Below the pieces are notes generated by a model. The model was not told the origin of the DNA. It saw nothing but the letters and a program-made list of their open reading frames with translations, and did not search any database. Made by a program: the position numbers and the translations under genes. A stretch of 64,000 nt of DNA, taken from Methanocalculus taiwanensis. GTDB lineage: Archaea; Halobacteriota; Methanomicrobia; Methanomicrobiales; Methanocorpusculaceae. How positions within the stretch are numbered: the first letter of the stretch is position 1; the number at the start of each line of letters is the position of its first letter. Below are positions 25,379 through 32,788 of the stretch, one piece after another. The DNA lies in NCBI RefSeq assembly GCF_024372745.1, contig NZ_VOTZ01000011.1:1-64000 (forward strand). Direction: 5' to 3'.

Positions 25379-25412
25379 CTGATCTTTCTCTTACTTTCAC
25401 ACTCCGACCGAT

Positions 25413-25427
25413 AAACTTATTAAAAAA
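25413..25427 (+). promoter_or_regulatory. Promoter of the main viral operon
   Basis: AAACTTATTAAAAAA ends 18 bases before the ATG at 25446 in an AT-rich intergenic region, divergent from the RHH gene promoter. It fits a box A with a leaderless or near-leaderless start. All genes to 31462 run on without long gaps apart from 28933-29001. Confidence 0.5.
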
Positions 25428-25445
25428 ACAGTATTAGTAATTATT

Positions 25446-25691
25446 ATGCCGCAAAAAACGGTAAAAAAATTAGATGGCGGTGAAACGTCTCTAAAAGCCA
25501 GTGTTAACCTAAACGGTGGCGTTCTGGCTATGTATCGAGATCTGAAAGCTAAACTCACCTATCCTGATGCTGCTGATACGGTAGTTATCAGGCTGATTAT
25601 TCAATCGGCGCATAAGGCTGAGTTTCCATCACTCTATCCTCAGGATGAGGGGGAAGGGCGGCCTTCTGGCGATATCATCATAGGATCGTGA
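25446..25691 (+). CDS. Small RHH-like protein, first gene of the viral operon
   Basis: 81 residues. The middle part (ETSLKASVNLNGGVLAMYRDLKAKLTYPDAADTVVIRLIIQSAHK) can be read as a ribbon-helix-helix unit, with a Pro/Gly/Asp-rich tail. No Cys or membrane segment is present. As first gene of the early-looking block it may be a regulator. The family is not firmly recognised. Confidence 0.55.
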   Translation: MPQKTVKKLDGGETSLKASVNLNGGVLAMYRDLKAKLTYPDAADTVVIRLIIQSAHKAEFPSLYPQDEGEGRPSGDIIIGS

Positions 25692-25695
25692 TCTC

Positions 25696-26229
25696 ATGTC
25701 CTGGAAGAACAAGTTATCAGGCCAGAACGGCCGGGGGGGCCTTCCGTCCAAAGATGATCCCTCCGCTGACCGTTCACCTGGGGCCTACCTCGGATACAGA
25801 TCCGCTTTCACGGCTGCACTCCGGGGTATAGAAAAATGCTCCGTGTATGATATAGATGTTGTCATAGAACAAAACTCTATGCTGCGGTCTCTTTTTGAGT
25901 ATAAGCGGTATGAAAAGACGTATTCGCAGATTTTAGTACCATATAATCAGTATGTGGTGATGAAGAAATGGGCGGCTCGACTGGAGATCCCGGCCTATCT
26001 GGTAGTTGAACAGGGGCGCGGTAAAGGGCCGGGTTCCGGTGAAGGCTCTTCTTTCTGGGTGGTAGAGTTTAATCCGGCTGAACGGCCGGTTGATCGTCCT
26101 GGCGTGGAGATGAAAGGATCGAAGGGCCTGTTTGCTCCCTGGTCTGCTGAAGAAGGCGCGGTACTATCTGCTGAAGACTTCACTGAATTTTGCCAATGGA
26201 TCGCGCGTGGCCGGGTGGGTGATCTCTGA
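25696..26229 (+). CDS. Viral protein of unknown function
   Basis: 177 residues, soluble. After a basic Gly/Ser-rich N-terminus comes a region VYDIDVVIEQ...YSQILVPYNQYVVMKKWAARLEIPAYLVVEQG...FWVVEFNP. Its acidic strand, later Q/Y helix and LVVE strand faintly recall a PD-(D/E)XK-type or related alpha/beta nuclease core, but the catalytic lysine is not placed, so no function is claimed. It is one of few candidates for a replication protein in the element. Its stop overlaps the next start. Confidence 0.55.
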   Translation: MSWKNKLSGQNGRGGLPSKDDPSADRSPGAYLGYRSAFTAALRGIEKCSVYDIDVVIEQNSMLRSLFEYKRYEKTYSQILVPYNQYVVMKKWAARLEIPAYLVVEQGRGKGPGSGEGSSFWVVEFNPAERPVDRPGVEMKGSKGLFAPWSAEEGAVLSAEDFTEFCQWIARGRVGDL

Positions 26230-26492
26230 TGAAGATTGATATTTCCATCCCTGAAGAGCTGGCAAAAGCTCTTGATGAGTATAAGGCATCGGGCCGGTCT
26301 CCCGATGTTTTGGTATCAAAACTCCTTGCTGCTTACTTCACGGGGGGGTCTTATGAACCTGATGTTTCACAAGTTGATTCCGGGATCTTGCTGGATATTC
26401 TCCAGACAGATCTAGAACGGATAAAGGATCAGCTTTCCCGCATCATGAAAGAATGTGCTGATTTGGGTATTGAGATCCGGGGGCGATCCTGA
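26229..26492 (+). CDS. RHH-domain protein with coiled tail
   Basis: 87 residues. MKIDISIPEELAKALDEYKASGRSPDVLVSKLLAAYF is a clean ribbon-helix-helix: a strand, a helix, a Ser-Pro turn and a second helix. A C-terminal heptad-like helix (LLDILQTDLERIKDQLSRIMKECADLG) could extend the dimer. It overlaps both neighbours by one base (TGATG junctions), so it is tightly coupled with the next RHH gene. Confidence 0.7.
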   Translation: MKIDISIPEELAKALDEYKASGRSPDVLVSKLLAAYFTGGSYEPDVSQVDSGILLDILQTDLERIKDQLSRIMKECADLGIEIRGRS

Positions 26493-27037
26493 TGGTTCGC
26501 ATTTCTACATCAATATCTCTCTCTGAAGAGAATCATCAACTTTTAAAGAATTATTGTGAAAATTCGGATGCTAAGGTATCTACTCTAATTAACCGTCTTA
26601 TAAAAGAGTATTTTACCGGGGATCGCTCTGAAAAGGATAATTCTATGGCGGATATTCGGTATGAGATCCTCAAGAAACAGACTGAGAAACTCAAGGAAGA
26701 AGTAGCGGCTCAATGGGAGGCCATCCATGCGGCTATATCCGATCACGGCGCGGCCTCTGAAAAACGGATCTCTGAGAAACAGAAACAGGAGGATCAGATC
26801 CTTTCCCGGCTGGAGAAAGAATTTTCCGATATCCCGATCCGTGATGGTGCTCTTCAGTACCGTGCCTGGGCTCGCTCCCTGAAACTTGACGGTTCCGATC
26901 CTCAGGGTATCATCAAGAATCGGATCGCGTCTATTGCGACACTCACCGGGGCCTCTCGGGCCGATGTCATGGCGATCGTTGGCCGTGACTATCCGGGCAT
27001 GACGGAGATCCTCAATGCTGATCCGGGGGTGCTCTGA
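26492..27037 (+). CDS. RHH-domain protein with long coiled coil
   Basis: 181 residues. The N-terminal RHH (MVRISTSISLSEENHQLLKNYCENSDAKVSTLINRLIKEYFTG) resembles the preceding gene product, including the YFTG end, so the two are probably paralogues. A charged helical region (about 55-110) and a helical C-terminal domain (DPQGIIKNRIASIATLTGASRADVMAIVGRDYPGM) follow. It may bind the iterons or operators and oligomerise through the coil. The next gene starts one base after the stop. Confidence 0.7.
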   Translation: MVRISTSISLSEENHQLLKNYCENSDAKVSTLINRLIKEYFTGDRSEKDNSMADIRYEILKKQTEKLKEEVAAQWEAIHAAISDHGAASEKRISEKQKQEDQILSRLEKEFSDIPIRDGALQYRAWARSLKLDGSDPQGIIKNRIASIATLTGASRADVMAIVGRDYPGMTEILNADPGVL

Positions 27038-27502
27038 ATGACCCTTCTTGAAGATATCGAGATCTGCGATCGGGTGATTGAGAACCGGCGTAAAGAATTG
27101 AAAGAGATGGAAGATCACCGGGCCGGCCTGCTGGCTGATGCTCTGAAGCGCGGGATCACGAAAGAGGATCTCCCTCATGGCCTGTATCTCCTGATGCCTG
27201 AGAAGCGGATCAGGTATGTTGTCAATACCGGCCGGCTGGCTATTGAAGATCCTGATTGGGAACGACACGCACATATACCGGGGCCTGAAGTGATCCGGCT
27301 GCTGGGCCGGGATCGGGTGCGTGATCTGGTAAAGGATCTTGTCACGGCTGATGATTACCTGGAGGCCTTGAGGGTCAACGTGACCGATCTAAAAAAGGCC
27401 CTGAAAAAGCGGGCTATGTCATACCTGGATAAAGAAGAGGAGATCACGGGGTATCATGTGCATTATGATCCCCGGCCGATCCGGGTGGGGGGTCGATCCT
27501 GA
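27038..27502 (+). CDS. Viral protein with N-terminal coiled coil
   Basis: 154 residues. A helix of about 40 charged residues (LLEDIEICDRVIENRRKELKEMEDHRAGLLADALKRG) leads to a compact region with KRIRYVVNTGRLAIEDPDWERHAHIPGPEVIRLLGRD, then a second long helix and a YHVHYDPRPIRVGG tail. The layout faintly recalls host-nuclease-inhibitor (Gam-like) proteins, but no motif supports that. The gene abuts the previous one and overlaps the next by one base. Confidence 0.5.
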   Translation: MTLLEDIEICDRVIENRRKELKEMEDHRAGLLADALKRGITKEDLPHGLYLLMPEKRIRYVVNTGRLAIEDPDWERHAHIPGPEVIRLLGRDRVRDLVKDLVTADDYLEALRVNVTDLKKALKKRAMSYLDKEEEITGYHVHYDPRPIRVGGRS

Positions 27503-27879
27503 TGCCTTTAGACTTTAAATCTCAGGCTGAGGTAGTGGCCTATCTCCGTGAAGCGTCCGAAGATTGCCGGGGCCTCTCTGTATCATGCCGGGCCCGGGGA
27601 TCCATCCTGGATGCTCATTATCTGGCCGGCCGGGCTGATGCGTTCTCCCTGGCTTCTGCTCTCATCGAGGCCCTGCCATCATTCAAGGGTGAGAAGACGG
27701 GGGCCTCTGCTCCCTCTCCTGAGGGTGGGAAAACTAAGCGGGGCGGCGGACGGCCTAAACGTGATCCGGCGGCTGATGGCCGGATCGTCTGTGCTGCTGA
27801 ATGGACGAACGGCTTTAAAAACGATAATTTGAACGGCTATTGTATAGAGGTTCTTACGGGTGATCCTGATGAAGAGTGA
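27502..27879 (+). CDS. Viral protein of unknown function
   Basis: 125 residues. The N-terminal half is helical (FKSQAEVVAYLREASEDCRG...AHYLAGRADAFSLASALIEALP). A basic, Gly/Lys/Arg-rich linker (GGKTKRGGGRPKRDP) that may touch nucleic acid comes next, then a short C-terminal part. No family is recognised. It overlaps the next small gene by 11 bases. Confidence 0.5.
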   Translation: MPLDFKSQAEVVAYLREASEDCRGLSVSCRARGSILDAHYLAGRADAFSLASALIEALPSFKGEKTGASAPSPEGGKTKRGGGRPKRDPAADGRIVCAAEWTNGFKNDNLNGYCIEVLTGDPDEE

Positions 27880-28066
27880 TCGGGATGATCTCCCGCTCCT
27901 TATGTGGCATTGTGTTTCATGCGGGGGCCGTCCGTGTTTCTTTGTTACTTGCGGCGATCCCGGTACGCGTAACATGGATCATGTGGGATGCCTAAATCCT
28001 CAGGCGGCCCGGCTGGGGGTTGTTCCGTCCTGGCAAAAGATCTTTGAGGGGTTTGATCTCTTATGA
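27869..28066 (+). CDS. Small Cys-rich viral protein
   Basis: 65 residues from ATG 27869; a GTG at 27860 would add three. The pattern HCVSCGGRPCFFVTCGDPGTRNMDHVGC holds five Cys and two His in a short span, as in small zinc-binding folds. No named domain is recognised. It overlaps both neighbours by a few bases. Confidence 0.5.
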   Translation: MKSDRDDLPLLMWHCVSCGGRPCFFVTCGDPGTRNMDHVGCLNPQAARLGVVPSWQKIFEGFDLL

Positions 28067-28350
28067 GTCTGAAGGTGGATCAGGCTTGGGCTGATGAGTA
28101 CCTGAAGAAGAAGAACCGGGATCCTCCTGTCCTGCCTGAGTCCTGCGCTTGTGCTGATCTCCGTGTGCCGGATATGCGAGAGGGTGATCCCTGTCGGCGG
28201 TGTGGTTCCGGGTTGCCGGGGTATAGGCGTTCAATATGTCCGGCTGGAGAGGGGGATCCCTCTGATGGGTTGTTGCTGTTATACGTCTGTGAGGAGTGCG
28301 AAAAGAAGACGGTGAAGCGGATCATGCGGCGGGGCCGGGGTGATGAGTGA
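28063..28350 (+). CDS. Small Cys-rich viral protein
   Basis: 95 residues. CACADLRVPDMREGDPCRRCGSG and a later CEECEKK give two Cys pairs suited to a zinc ribbon, with basic residues at the end (KRIMRRGRG). It starts in an ATGA overlap with the previous stop and overlaps the next gene by one base. The function is unknown. Confidence 0.5.
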   Translation: MSLKVDQAWADEYLKKKNRDPPVLPESCACADLRVPDMREGDPCRRCGSGLPGYRRSICPAGEGDPSDGLLLLYVCEECEKKTVKRIMRRGRGDE

Positions 28351-28475
28351 TGACGATCAGAGATCACATTATCCGGGCTGAATATCCCGCGCTCATCCGG
28401 GCGGTTTATGAGAAACACGGCCGGGGCCCTCCTGGTAACGTCTGCATCTCCTCAGATCCGGCCGGGGGTGGATGA
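28350..28475 (+). CDS. 41-residue viral peptide
   Basis: A short frame MTIRDHIIRAEYPALIRAVYEKHG... that fills the gap between two genes with TGATG and abutting junctions, the same packing as its neighbours. Its place in the operon supports translation. The content is too short for a family call. Confidence 0.4.
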   Translation: MTIRDHIIRAEYPALIRAVYEKHGRGPPGNVCISSDPAGGG

Positions 28476-28709
28476 GTGAGTACCGGGGGGGCGGATCTCC
28501 TCCTCTTTATGGAGCGGTGCGGCTGCTGCTCCTGGTATAGGAAAACAGAAGGCGGCGATTTTGCCGGGGTGAGGCTGGACTATTGCCGGTATTATAAGCG
28601 GTCTGTCTATGATGTCCTGGACTGTGAACTGGGGGGGCGGCCTCTGGTGAAGAGGCCGCTATCAAAGGATCAGAAGGATCTTTCCCGGTTCGGTGATCCC
28701 TCTGCTTGA
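28476..28709 (+). CDS. Small Cys-rich viral protein
   Basis: 77 residues read from a GTG directly after the previous stop. MERCGCCSWYRKTEGGDFAGVRLDYCRYYKRSVYDVLDCE has five Cys with spacing like a small zinc site, and a Lys-rich C-terminus. It is the third such protein in a row. The function is unknown. Confidence 0.5.
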   Translation: MSTGGADLLLFMERCGCCSWYRKTEGGDFAGVRLDYCRYYKRSVYDVLDCELGGRPLVKRPLSKDQKDLSRFGDPSA

Positions 28710-28932
28710 GATCCTGAAAGGGATCGGGGTGATCCTGGGTATGGCCGGGGCGGTCTGTGTGGCCTCCTCATCTCTCTCTGTGAGGGCGGGGGGCTTTATG
28801 GCGTGGATCGGGGCTAATACTGCCTGGGTGGCTGTGGGTCTCATCACTGAGGATCTGTATCTGTTCTCCCTATTTGGGTTCTATCTGATGACGGCTTGGC
28901 TTGGGCTGAGGGTTGCGGTGAGGGGGATCTGA
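28693..28932 (+). CDS. Small viral membrane protein
   Basis: 79 residues starting at a GTG that overlaps the previous gene by 17 bases. Two or three hydrophobic helices (about 8-27, 33-51, 55-74) with almost no charge between them. It could sit in the host or virion membrane. It is the last gene before the first clear intergenic gap of the operon. Confidence 0.5.
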   Translation: MIPLLEILKGIGVILGMAGAVCVASSSLSVRAGGFMAWIGANTAWVAVGLITEDLYLFSLFGFYLMTAWLGLRVAVRGI

Positions 28933-28957
28933 TCCCTGTTTTCTCCTGATTTCCTCC

Positions 28958-28970
28958 ATTGTTCCTATCT
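28958..28970 (+). promoter_or_regulatory. Candidate viral promoter motif, copy 1
   Basis: ATTGTTCCTATCT lies 32 bases before the start at 29002 in a pyrimidine-rich gap. The same ATTGTTCCTATC lies 31 bases before the start at 31504. The matching distance suggests a promoter element used by the virus. Confidence 0.45.
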
Positions 28971-29001
28971 CTTTTTCTCCTCTTTTCTCCTCTTTTCTCT
29001 T

Positions 29002-29562
29002 ATGCCGAGGAAAAACCTTAAAACGCTTAAATGCGTGGCTTGCGGGCGGATCTGGACTCCGCGCGATCCTAATCGTCCTAAATATAAGTGTCCGACTTGC
29101 GGAAAATACACCTTTGAAGAAGTGGTAAAAGATGCCTCAAAAACCGATAACACTCCTGGATCTGGCCCTGACGGGATATCTGTATCTTCTGCTGATCCTG
29201 TTGATCCTTCTGATCCCGGTATTCTGGAGGGTGATACCGATAATCCGATCGTGGCTGGAGAAAAAGAGGTCTCGATACTTTCGGAGATCCCGGCGGCCTC
29301 CGGTGTGTCTGGATCTCCTCTGGAGGAAGAGATAGATCCCGGCCATCCTCCAGGCCCTTCTCCCGTACCGGCGGCCGGTCTTGGTGGTGGTCTCTGGATC
29401 GGTCTGGTTGTCCTGGTCGCGGGTGTGGTCTCTGCTCTCTGGTATCTCTATCAGAAAAAATCCCTTGCTGAGGATCTGGAAGAGGCGATCCCGGATCGCT
29501 CCTATGGTGGAGATGGTGATCTGTATGGCCGGGGTCGTGCAGCATATCGGGGGCGGGCGTAA
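29002..29562 (+). CDS. Zinc-ribbon membrane protein
   Basis: 186 residues. An N-terminal zinc ribbon (LKCVACGRIWTPRDPNRPKYKCPTCGKYTF, two CxxC knuckles) is joined by an 85-residue Asp/Pro/Ser-rich linker to one membrane helix (LWIGLVVLVAGVVSALWYLY, about 131-150) and a charged Gly-rich tail. It may link virion membrane and nucleic acid or another protein. It starts the second block of the viral operon and overlaps the next gene by one base. Confidence 0.6.
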   Translation: MPRKNLKTLKCVACGRIWTPRDPNRPKYKCPTCGKYTFEEVVKDASKTDNTPGSGPDGISVSSADPVDPSDPGILEGDTDNPIVAGEKEVSILSEIPAASGVSGSPLEEEIDPGHPPGPSPVPAAGLGGGLWIGLVVLVAGVVSALWYLYQKKSLAEDLEEAIPDRSYGGDGDLYGRGRAAYRGRA

Positions 29563-29729
29563 TGCTTGGGGCTATGGGTGCGATCGGGCGGCTGGCTGGG
29601 ATAGCTGAAAGGCTCCTGGATGATACCCGGCTGAAAGAGAAGTGGGAGAAAGACGGCCGGGTAAAGGGCCGGGTAGAGATTGATGAGTATGATCTGATCT
29701 TTGAGCTTGTGAGGCGTTCTGATGACTGA
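29562..29729 (+). CDS. 55-residue viral protein
   Basis: MLGAMGAIGRLAGIAERLLDDTRLKEKWEKDGRVKGRV and an acidic end, with a one-base overlap upstream and an eight-base overlap downstream. The short Gly/Ala helix and charged helix are visible; no family is recognised. Support comes from its tight packing between two larger genes. Confidence 0.45.
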   Translation: MLGAMGAIGRLAGIAERLLDDTRLKEKWEKDGRVKGRVEIDEYDLIFELVRRSDD

Positions 29730-30267
29730 TGACGATCTCCCTAAGAACAATAAGGATATTACTGATGATCTGCTGGACTTTGATATCTCGGATGAAGAGG
29801 ATCCGATCGGCTCTCCTGAGGGGTCTGGAGGGGCTGAGGATCGGGGTGATCATCCGGCGATCGCTCTCCTGGATATGGCGATCAGTACCGGGGCTGACTA
29901 CTGCAAAAAAGAAAGGCTCCCTCCTCCAAACACGGCCGTTTATGATGGCTTCTCCCGGCCGTTCCTGAATAGTGCGTTCTGGCACTATTTCCCCGATGGT
30001 TCCGTACCAGATGATCCCCGGCTCGGTCTTGTGGCCGGGCTGGCCGGTCTTGCTCTTGCTTGCGCTCCTCCTGCTATGGCGATATACAAGAGAGAAGAGG
30101 AGAAGAAGAAACAGAAAGAGAAGAAGAGAAGAGATCCTGATGAAGAGGGCGATCAGGCTGAGATCAGAGAAGAGCGGCGCCGGGCTCCTGCTCCTGTCGA
30201 TCCTCATCCGGGGCCGGTTCCCTCCTGGATGTCCCGGCTCGATGATATGATGGTCCCGGGGATCTGA
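29722..30267 (+). CDS. Viral membrane protein next to the packaging ATPase
   Basis: 181 residues. An acidic, disordered N-terminus (about 1-45) and a short folded part lead to one membrane helix (LGLVAGLAGLALACAPPAMAIY, about 102-123), then a very basic Lys/Arg/Glu helix (KREEEKKKQKEKKRRD) and a Pro-rich tail. It is placed one base before the ATPase gene. A role in the genome-packaging vertex is possible by analogy with membrane proteins of PRD1-type viruses; that is inference. Confidence 0.5.
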   Translation: MTDDDLPKNNKDITDDLLDFDISDEEDPIGSPEGSGGAEDRGDHPAIALLDMAISTGADYCKKERLPPPNTAVYDGFSRPFLNSAFWHYFPDGSVPDDPRLGLVAGLAGLALACAPPAMAIYKREEEKKKQKEKKRRDPDEEGDQAEIREERRRAPAPVDPHPGPVPSWMSRLDDMMVPGI

Positions 30268-30268
30268 T

Positions 30269-30949
30269 ATGGATCTGGATCTCTCCGGGTCTGTGCATCG
30301 GCTGATCGCGGGGCCTACTGGCAGCGGTAAAAGTTACTTTGTGGGATCCCTGGTTGAACAACTACGAAAGGAAGAACGGCCGTTTATCATCCTGGATACA
30401 AAGACAAAGAATCACGGCGGCCTGATCTCCCTGGCTGGAGTGGTGCGGGTGGTGATCCGTCCTGGGAAAAGTTACAATTGGGATCGGCTGGTGAAGTATC
30501 CCTATGTCCTGGTTGTACCGTCTCCCCGGATGATGATCGGAGATCTGATCGCTCATTATACTGATCTCCTGGATCGGCTGTATGCGGCTGGAGAAGAGCG
30601 GGTGATCATCGTTGAAGAGGCTCATAACTTTAACAAAAATGCTTATTCTCCCTCTCCGATCCTTGAGCTCATATCAAGAGAAGGCCGGGGCCGGGGGATC
30701 TGTCTCTGGTTCCTCACACAAAGGATACAAGACTTTCCAAAGCTTCTATGGTCTCAATGCTACTGGTCTTATCTGCTTAAATTCCTCATTCCTCAGGATA
30801 TCCGGTATGCTGAAGCATTGATCCCGGACTTCTCCCTGATTAACCGGGATCTTGATAGGCATGATGTACTCGAGTATGATCATATTACTGGTAAGCATAA
30901 TATTATCAAGGCTCATGAAGTAACCAGATCATCAAAGCATCTGGGATGA
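30269..30949 (+). CDS. Genome-packaging ATPase (FtsK/HerA superfamily, A32-like)
   Basis: 226 residues. Walker A is GPTGSGKS (15-22), Walker B RVIIVEEAHN (111-120) and the TQR element after a beta strand (CLWFLTQRIQDFPK, about 146-158), an order typical of FtsK/HerA ATPases. The compact size matches the packaging ATPases of PRD1-adenovirus-lineage viruses rather than chromosomal HerA (about 500 residues). It should pump viral DNA into the capsid. It stands just upstream of nuclease-like and capsid genes, as in related viruses. Confidence 0.88.
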   Translation: MDLDLSGSVHRLIAGPTGSGKSYFVGSLVEQLRKEERPFIILDTKTKNHGGLISLAGVVRVVIRPGKSYNWDRLVKYPYVLVVPSPRMMIGDLIAHYTDLLDRLYAAGEERVIIVEEAHNFNKNAYSPSPILELISREGRGRGICLWFLTQRIQDFPKLLWSQCYWSYLLKFLIPQDIRYAEALIPDFSLINRDLDRHDVLEYDHITGKHNIIKAHEVTRSSKHLG

Positions 30950-30950
30950 T

Positions 30951-31301
30951 ATGATGGCTGCTACAAAGGCACAAAGCACAAAGAAGGGCCGGGATAATTA
31001 CGGCCGGAATTATGACCGGGGGCGGTCGTGTGAAGAGAAGATCGCTCGATCGCTGCGTGGGTCTGGGTGGTCTGTCTCCCTCTCTCCTGGTTCGCGGGGC
31101 TGGGATCTTACGGCTCGGAAAAATGGCCGTACAAGAAGAATACAAATAAAGTGCCTATCATCCCGGCGGATCGGATCTGCTGCTGTTGCACGTACGCGGA
31201 TCGCTCATCGTCCCTGGAATATCAAGACGATCCCGGCGGGTGCTGAGGTCTGGGTGATTGATGCAGACGGTCGGCGGTATATCATCCGGGGGCCTGCCTG
31301 A
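30951..31301 (+). CDS. PD-(D/E)XK nuclease-like protein (Hjc/resolvase type)
   Basis: 116 residues. Motifs appear in order: E in CEEKIARSLRGSGW, then LSPGSRGWDLTARKNGRTRRIQIKCLSSR with the Asp and the Q-x-K pair, as in Holliday-junction resolvases and restriction-like enzymes. The last part holds short strands (AEVWVIDADGRRYIIRG). It may resolve branched replication products or process DNA for packaging, which its place after the ATPase suggests. The substrate is not shown. ATG at 30951 or 30954. Confidence 0.7.
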   Translation: MMAATKAQSTKKGRDNYGRNYDRGRSCEEKIARSLRGSGWSVSLSPGSRGWDLTARKNGRTRRIQIKCLSSRRIGSAAVARTRIAHRPWNIKTIPAGAEVWVIDADGRRYIIRGPA

Positions 31302-31462
31302 TGGCTGGAGAAGAGAGAAAAGGATGGTGGAAGATCTCTCTTTCCAATCGGGTATATGATCGGCTGAAGCGGATCCGGGCGGATCTGGAGAGAGAGGCCG
31401 GGGGCCGGGTCTCGTATGATCAGGTTATGGATCGGCTGATCTCTGATTACCGGCGTTCATAA
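31301..31462 (+). CDS. 53-residue RHH protein
   Basis: Almost the whole protein is a ribbon-helix-helix: GWWKISLSNRVYDRLKRIRADLEREAGGRVSYDQVMDRLISDYRR. It starts in a TGATG overlap with the nuclease-like gene and ends before a gap with a candidate promoter. It may regulate the late structural genes that follow. That is inference. Confidence 0.65.
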   Translation: MAGEERKGWWKISLSNRVYDRLKRIRADLEREAGGRVSYDQVMDRLISDYRRS

Positions 31463-31473
31463 TTGTTCCTATC
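31462..31473 (+). promoter_or_regulatory. Candidate viral promoter motif, copy 2
   Basis: ATTGTTCCTATC lies 31 bases before the ATG at 31504, within the 41-base gap that opens the structural gene block. It matches 28958-28969 exactly over 12 bases. Confidence 0.45.
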
Positions 31474-31503
31474 AATTAATCTCTTCTTTCCTCTATTCTG
31501 AGT

Positions 31504-31626
31504 ATGGATCCTGTTGTATTTGGGGTTCTTGGATTCCTTGCGGCGGTCGCTCTGCCTTTTGCAGCGTGGACGTTCGTAATCTATGTTAGGGCCTCTACGG
31601 CTCTGTTCTCTGAAGAAAAATCCTGA
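31504..31626 (+). CDS. 40-residue single-helix membrane protein
   Basis: MDPVVFGVLGFLAAVALPFAAWTFVIYVRASTALFSEEKS: one hydrophobic helix (about 4-27) and a short polar tail. Small membrane proteins of this kind sit in the internal membrane of PRD1-type virions. It is the first gene of the structural block. Confidence 0.5.
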   Translation: MDPVVFGVLGFLAAVALPFAAWTFVIYVRASTALFSEEKS

Positions 31627-31638
31627 GGTTAAAAAAAT

Positions 31639-31758
31639 ATGGCTCTCAATGTTGAAACCGGCGTAAATGCCGCTAAAGAAGCGTTCTTCAGAACTGCTTT
31701 ACCGCTCCTTGTGGGATCGTTTGTTGTTGCGCTCATTTTTGCGTTCATGAAAAAGTGA
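31639..31758 (+). CDS. 39-residue single-helix membrane protein
   Basis: An amphipathic start (MALNVETGVNAAKEAFFRT) leads to one hydrophobic helix (ALPLLVGSFVVALIFAF) and a final KK. This layout resembles small virion membrane or coat-associated peptides. It lies 9 bases before the capsid gene, so it is likely made in quantity with it. Confidence 0.5.
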   Translation: MALNVETGVNAAKEAFFRTALPLLVGSFVVALIFAFMKK

Positions 31759-31767
31759 GGTCTGATC

Positions 31768-32760
31768 ATGGCTTACCACAAATACAGAACGTTGAACGAT
31801 ACCCTTTCCCGCGTCAATTCGACTGTACGCCTTCCGCGTGACACGGTGATCGATGCTCTCCTTCTAAGGTGTCAGATTGAAGTGACCAACGGATCCGGCA
31901 CGTCCTGGACGGGTACTCATCTTGACATGATGAAGGCCCTTGAAGAGATCCGGGTGATCAGTGATGGTACTAACGTACACTATGCCCTGAATGGCCCTGA
32001 TATTGCAATGCTGAATGCCTATACCGGGGCCTATGGTGGCAGTCATCCGGGCTCATCTGCGATCACTATTGCGAATGGTGATGCTGGCACGGTGGATCTT
32101 GTCCTTCCTCTGAATGAAGGGGATATCCTGGCAGTGACGAAAGATTCTCTTGAATTAAAGGGTGTGTTTGCGGCTGAGATTGCGGCTGATCTGGATGTCA
32201 CTGATGTATCGATCGTGCCTACGATCTCTGAGAATGTCTATACTCCTGAAGAGTTCGCGGGGATGTATGGCGCAGAACTTGAAAGGGCGGCTGAACCTAA
32301 AGTGTACGCTCTTGGGGCTCAAATCGGCGCAAATACCGAATTGACCGGGGTTCTTGACCTTCCGACTTCTACCCTTCTCAGGCGTGGCCTGTGTCAGTTC
32401 CGTAACGGCGCGGGGGTGCTTGGTGCTGCTGATCCTCTCAGGTTCGGTCTCATCGTGACGGCTCCCGATCGCCGGGAGTTGGTGAACGTGAACTATGACA
32501 CTTTCCGGGGGATCCAGAACTTCAAGTATAACGCTGGATCGGCTCTCCCGGCTGGTACTGTCTCGATCGACTATGCTTCAGAAGTCACCGGGGATGGCTT
32601 CGGGCTCCGGGGCTGGAGATGGACAAAGGGAGATTATGAGCTTGCAGTCCGTACGAACAATGCGGGATCTCTCCGGTACGTCTCCTGTGAGCATGTCGTA
32701 ACTCCGGCGGTCTTTGAGGCCCTGGGCGGGGCTGTACTTGAGGGGCGGCCCGGCTTCTAA
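31768..32760 (+). CDS. Probable double-jelly-roll major capsid protein
   Basis: 330 residues, the size of PRD1-lineage capsid proteins, with strand-rich sequence throughout. Two halves each open with a similar strand motif: RLPRDTVIDALLLRCQIEVTNG (21-42) and DLPTSTLLRRGLCQFRNGAG (197-216). This internal two-fold pattern is what a double jelly-roll predicts. It has no signal peptide or HK97-type features. It is followed by a 28-base gap with a GGAGG Shine-Dalgarno for the next gene. Its place after the packaging ATPase and membrane peptides supports the call. It was identified by pattern and context only. Confidence 0.75.
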   Translation: MAYHKYRTLNDTLSRVNSTVRLPRDTVIDALLLRCQIEVTNGSGTSWTGTHLDMMKALEEIRVISDGTNVHYALNGPDIAMLNAYTGAYGGSHPGSSAITIANGDAGTVDLVLPLNEGDILAVTKDSLELKGVFAAEIAADLDVTDVSIVPTISENVYTPEEFAGMYGAELERAAEPKVYALGAQIGANTELTGVLDLPTSTLLRRGLCQFRNGAGVLGAADPLRFGLIVTAPDRRELVNVNYDTFRGIQNFKYNAGSALPAGTVSIDYASEVTGDGFGLRGWRWTKGDYELAVRTNNAGSLRYVSCEHVVTPAVFEALGGAVLEGRPGF

Positions 32761-32788
32761 ATTCTCTCCATTTTTGGAGGTGTGATCA

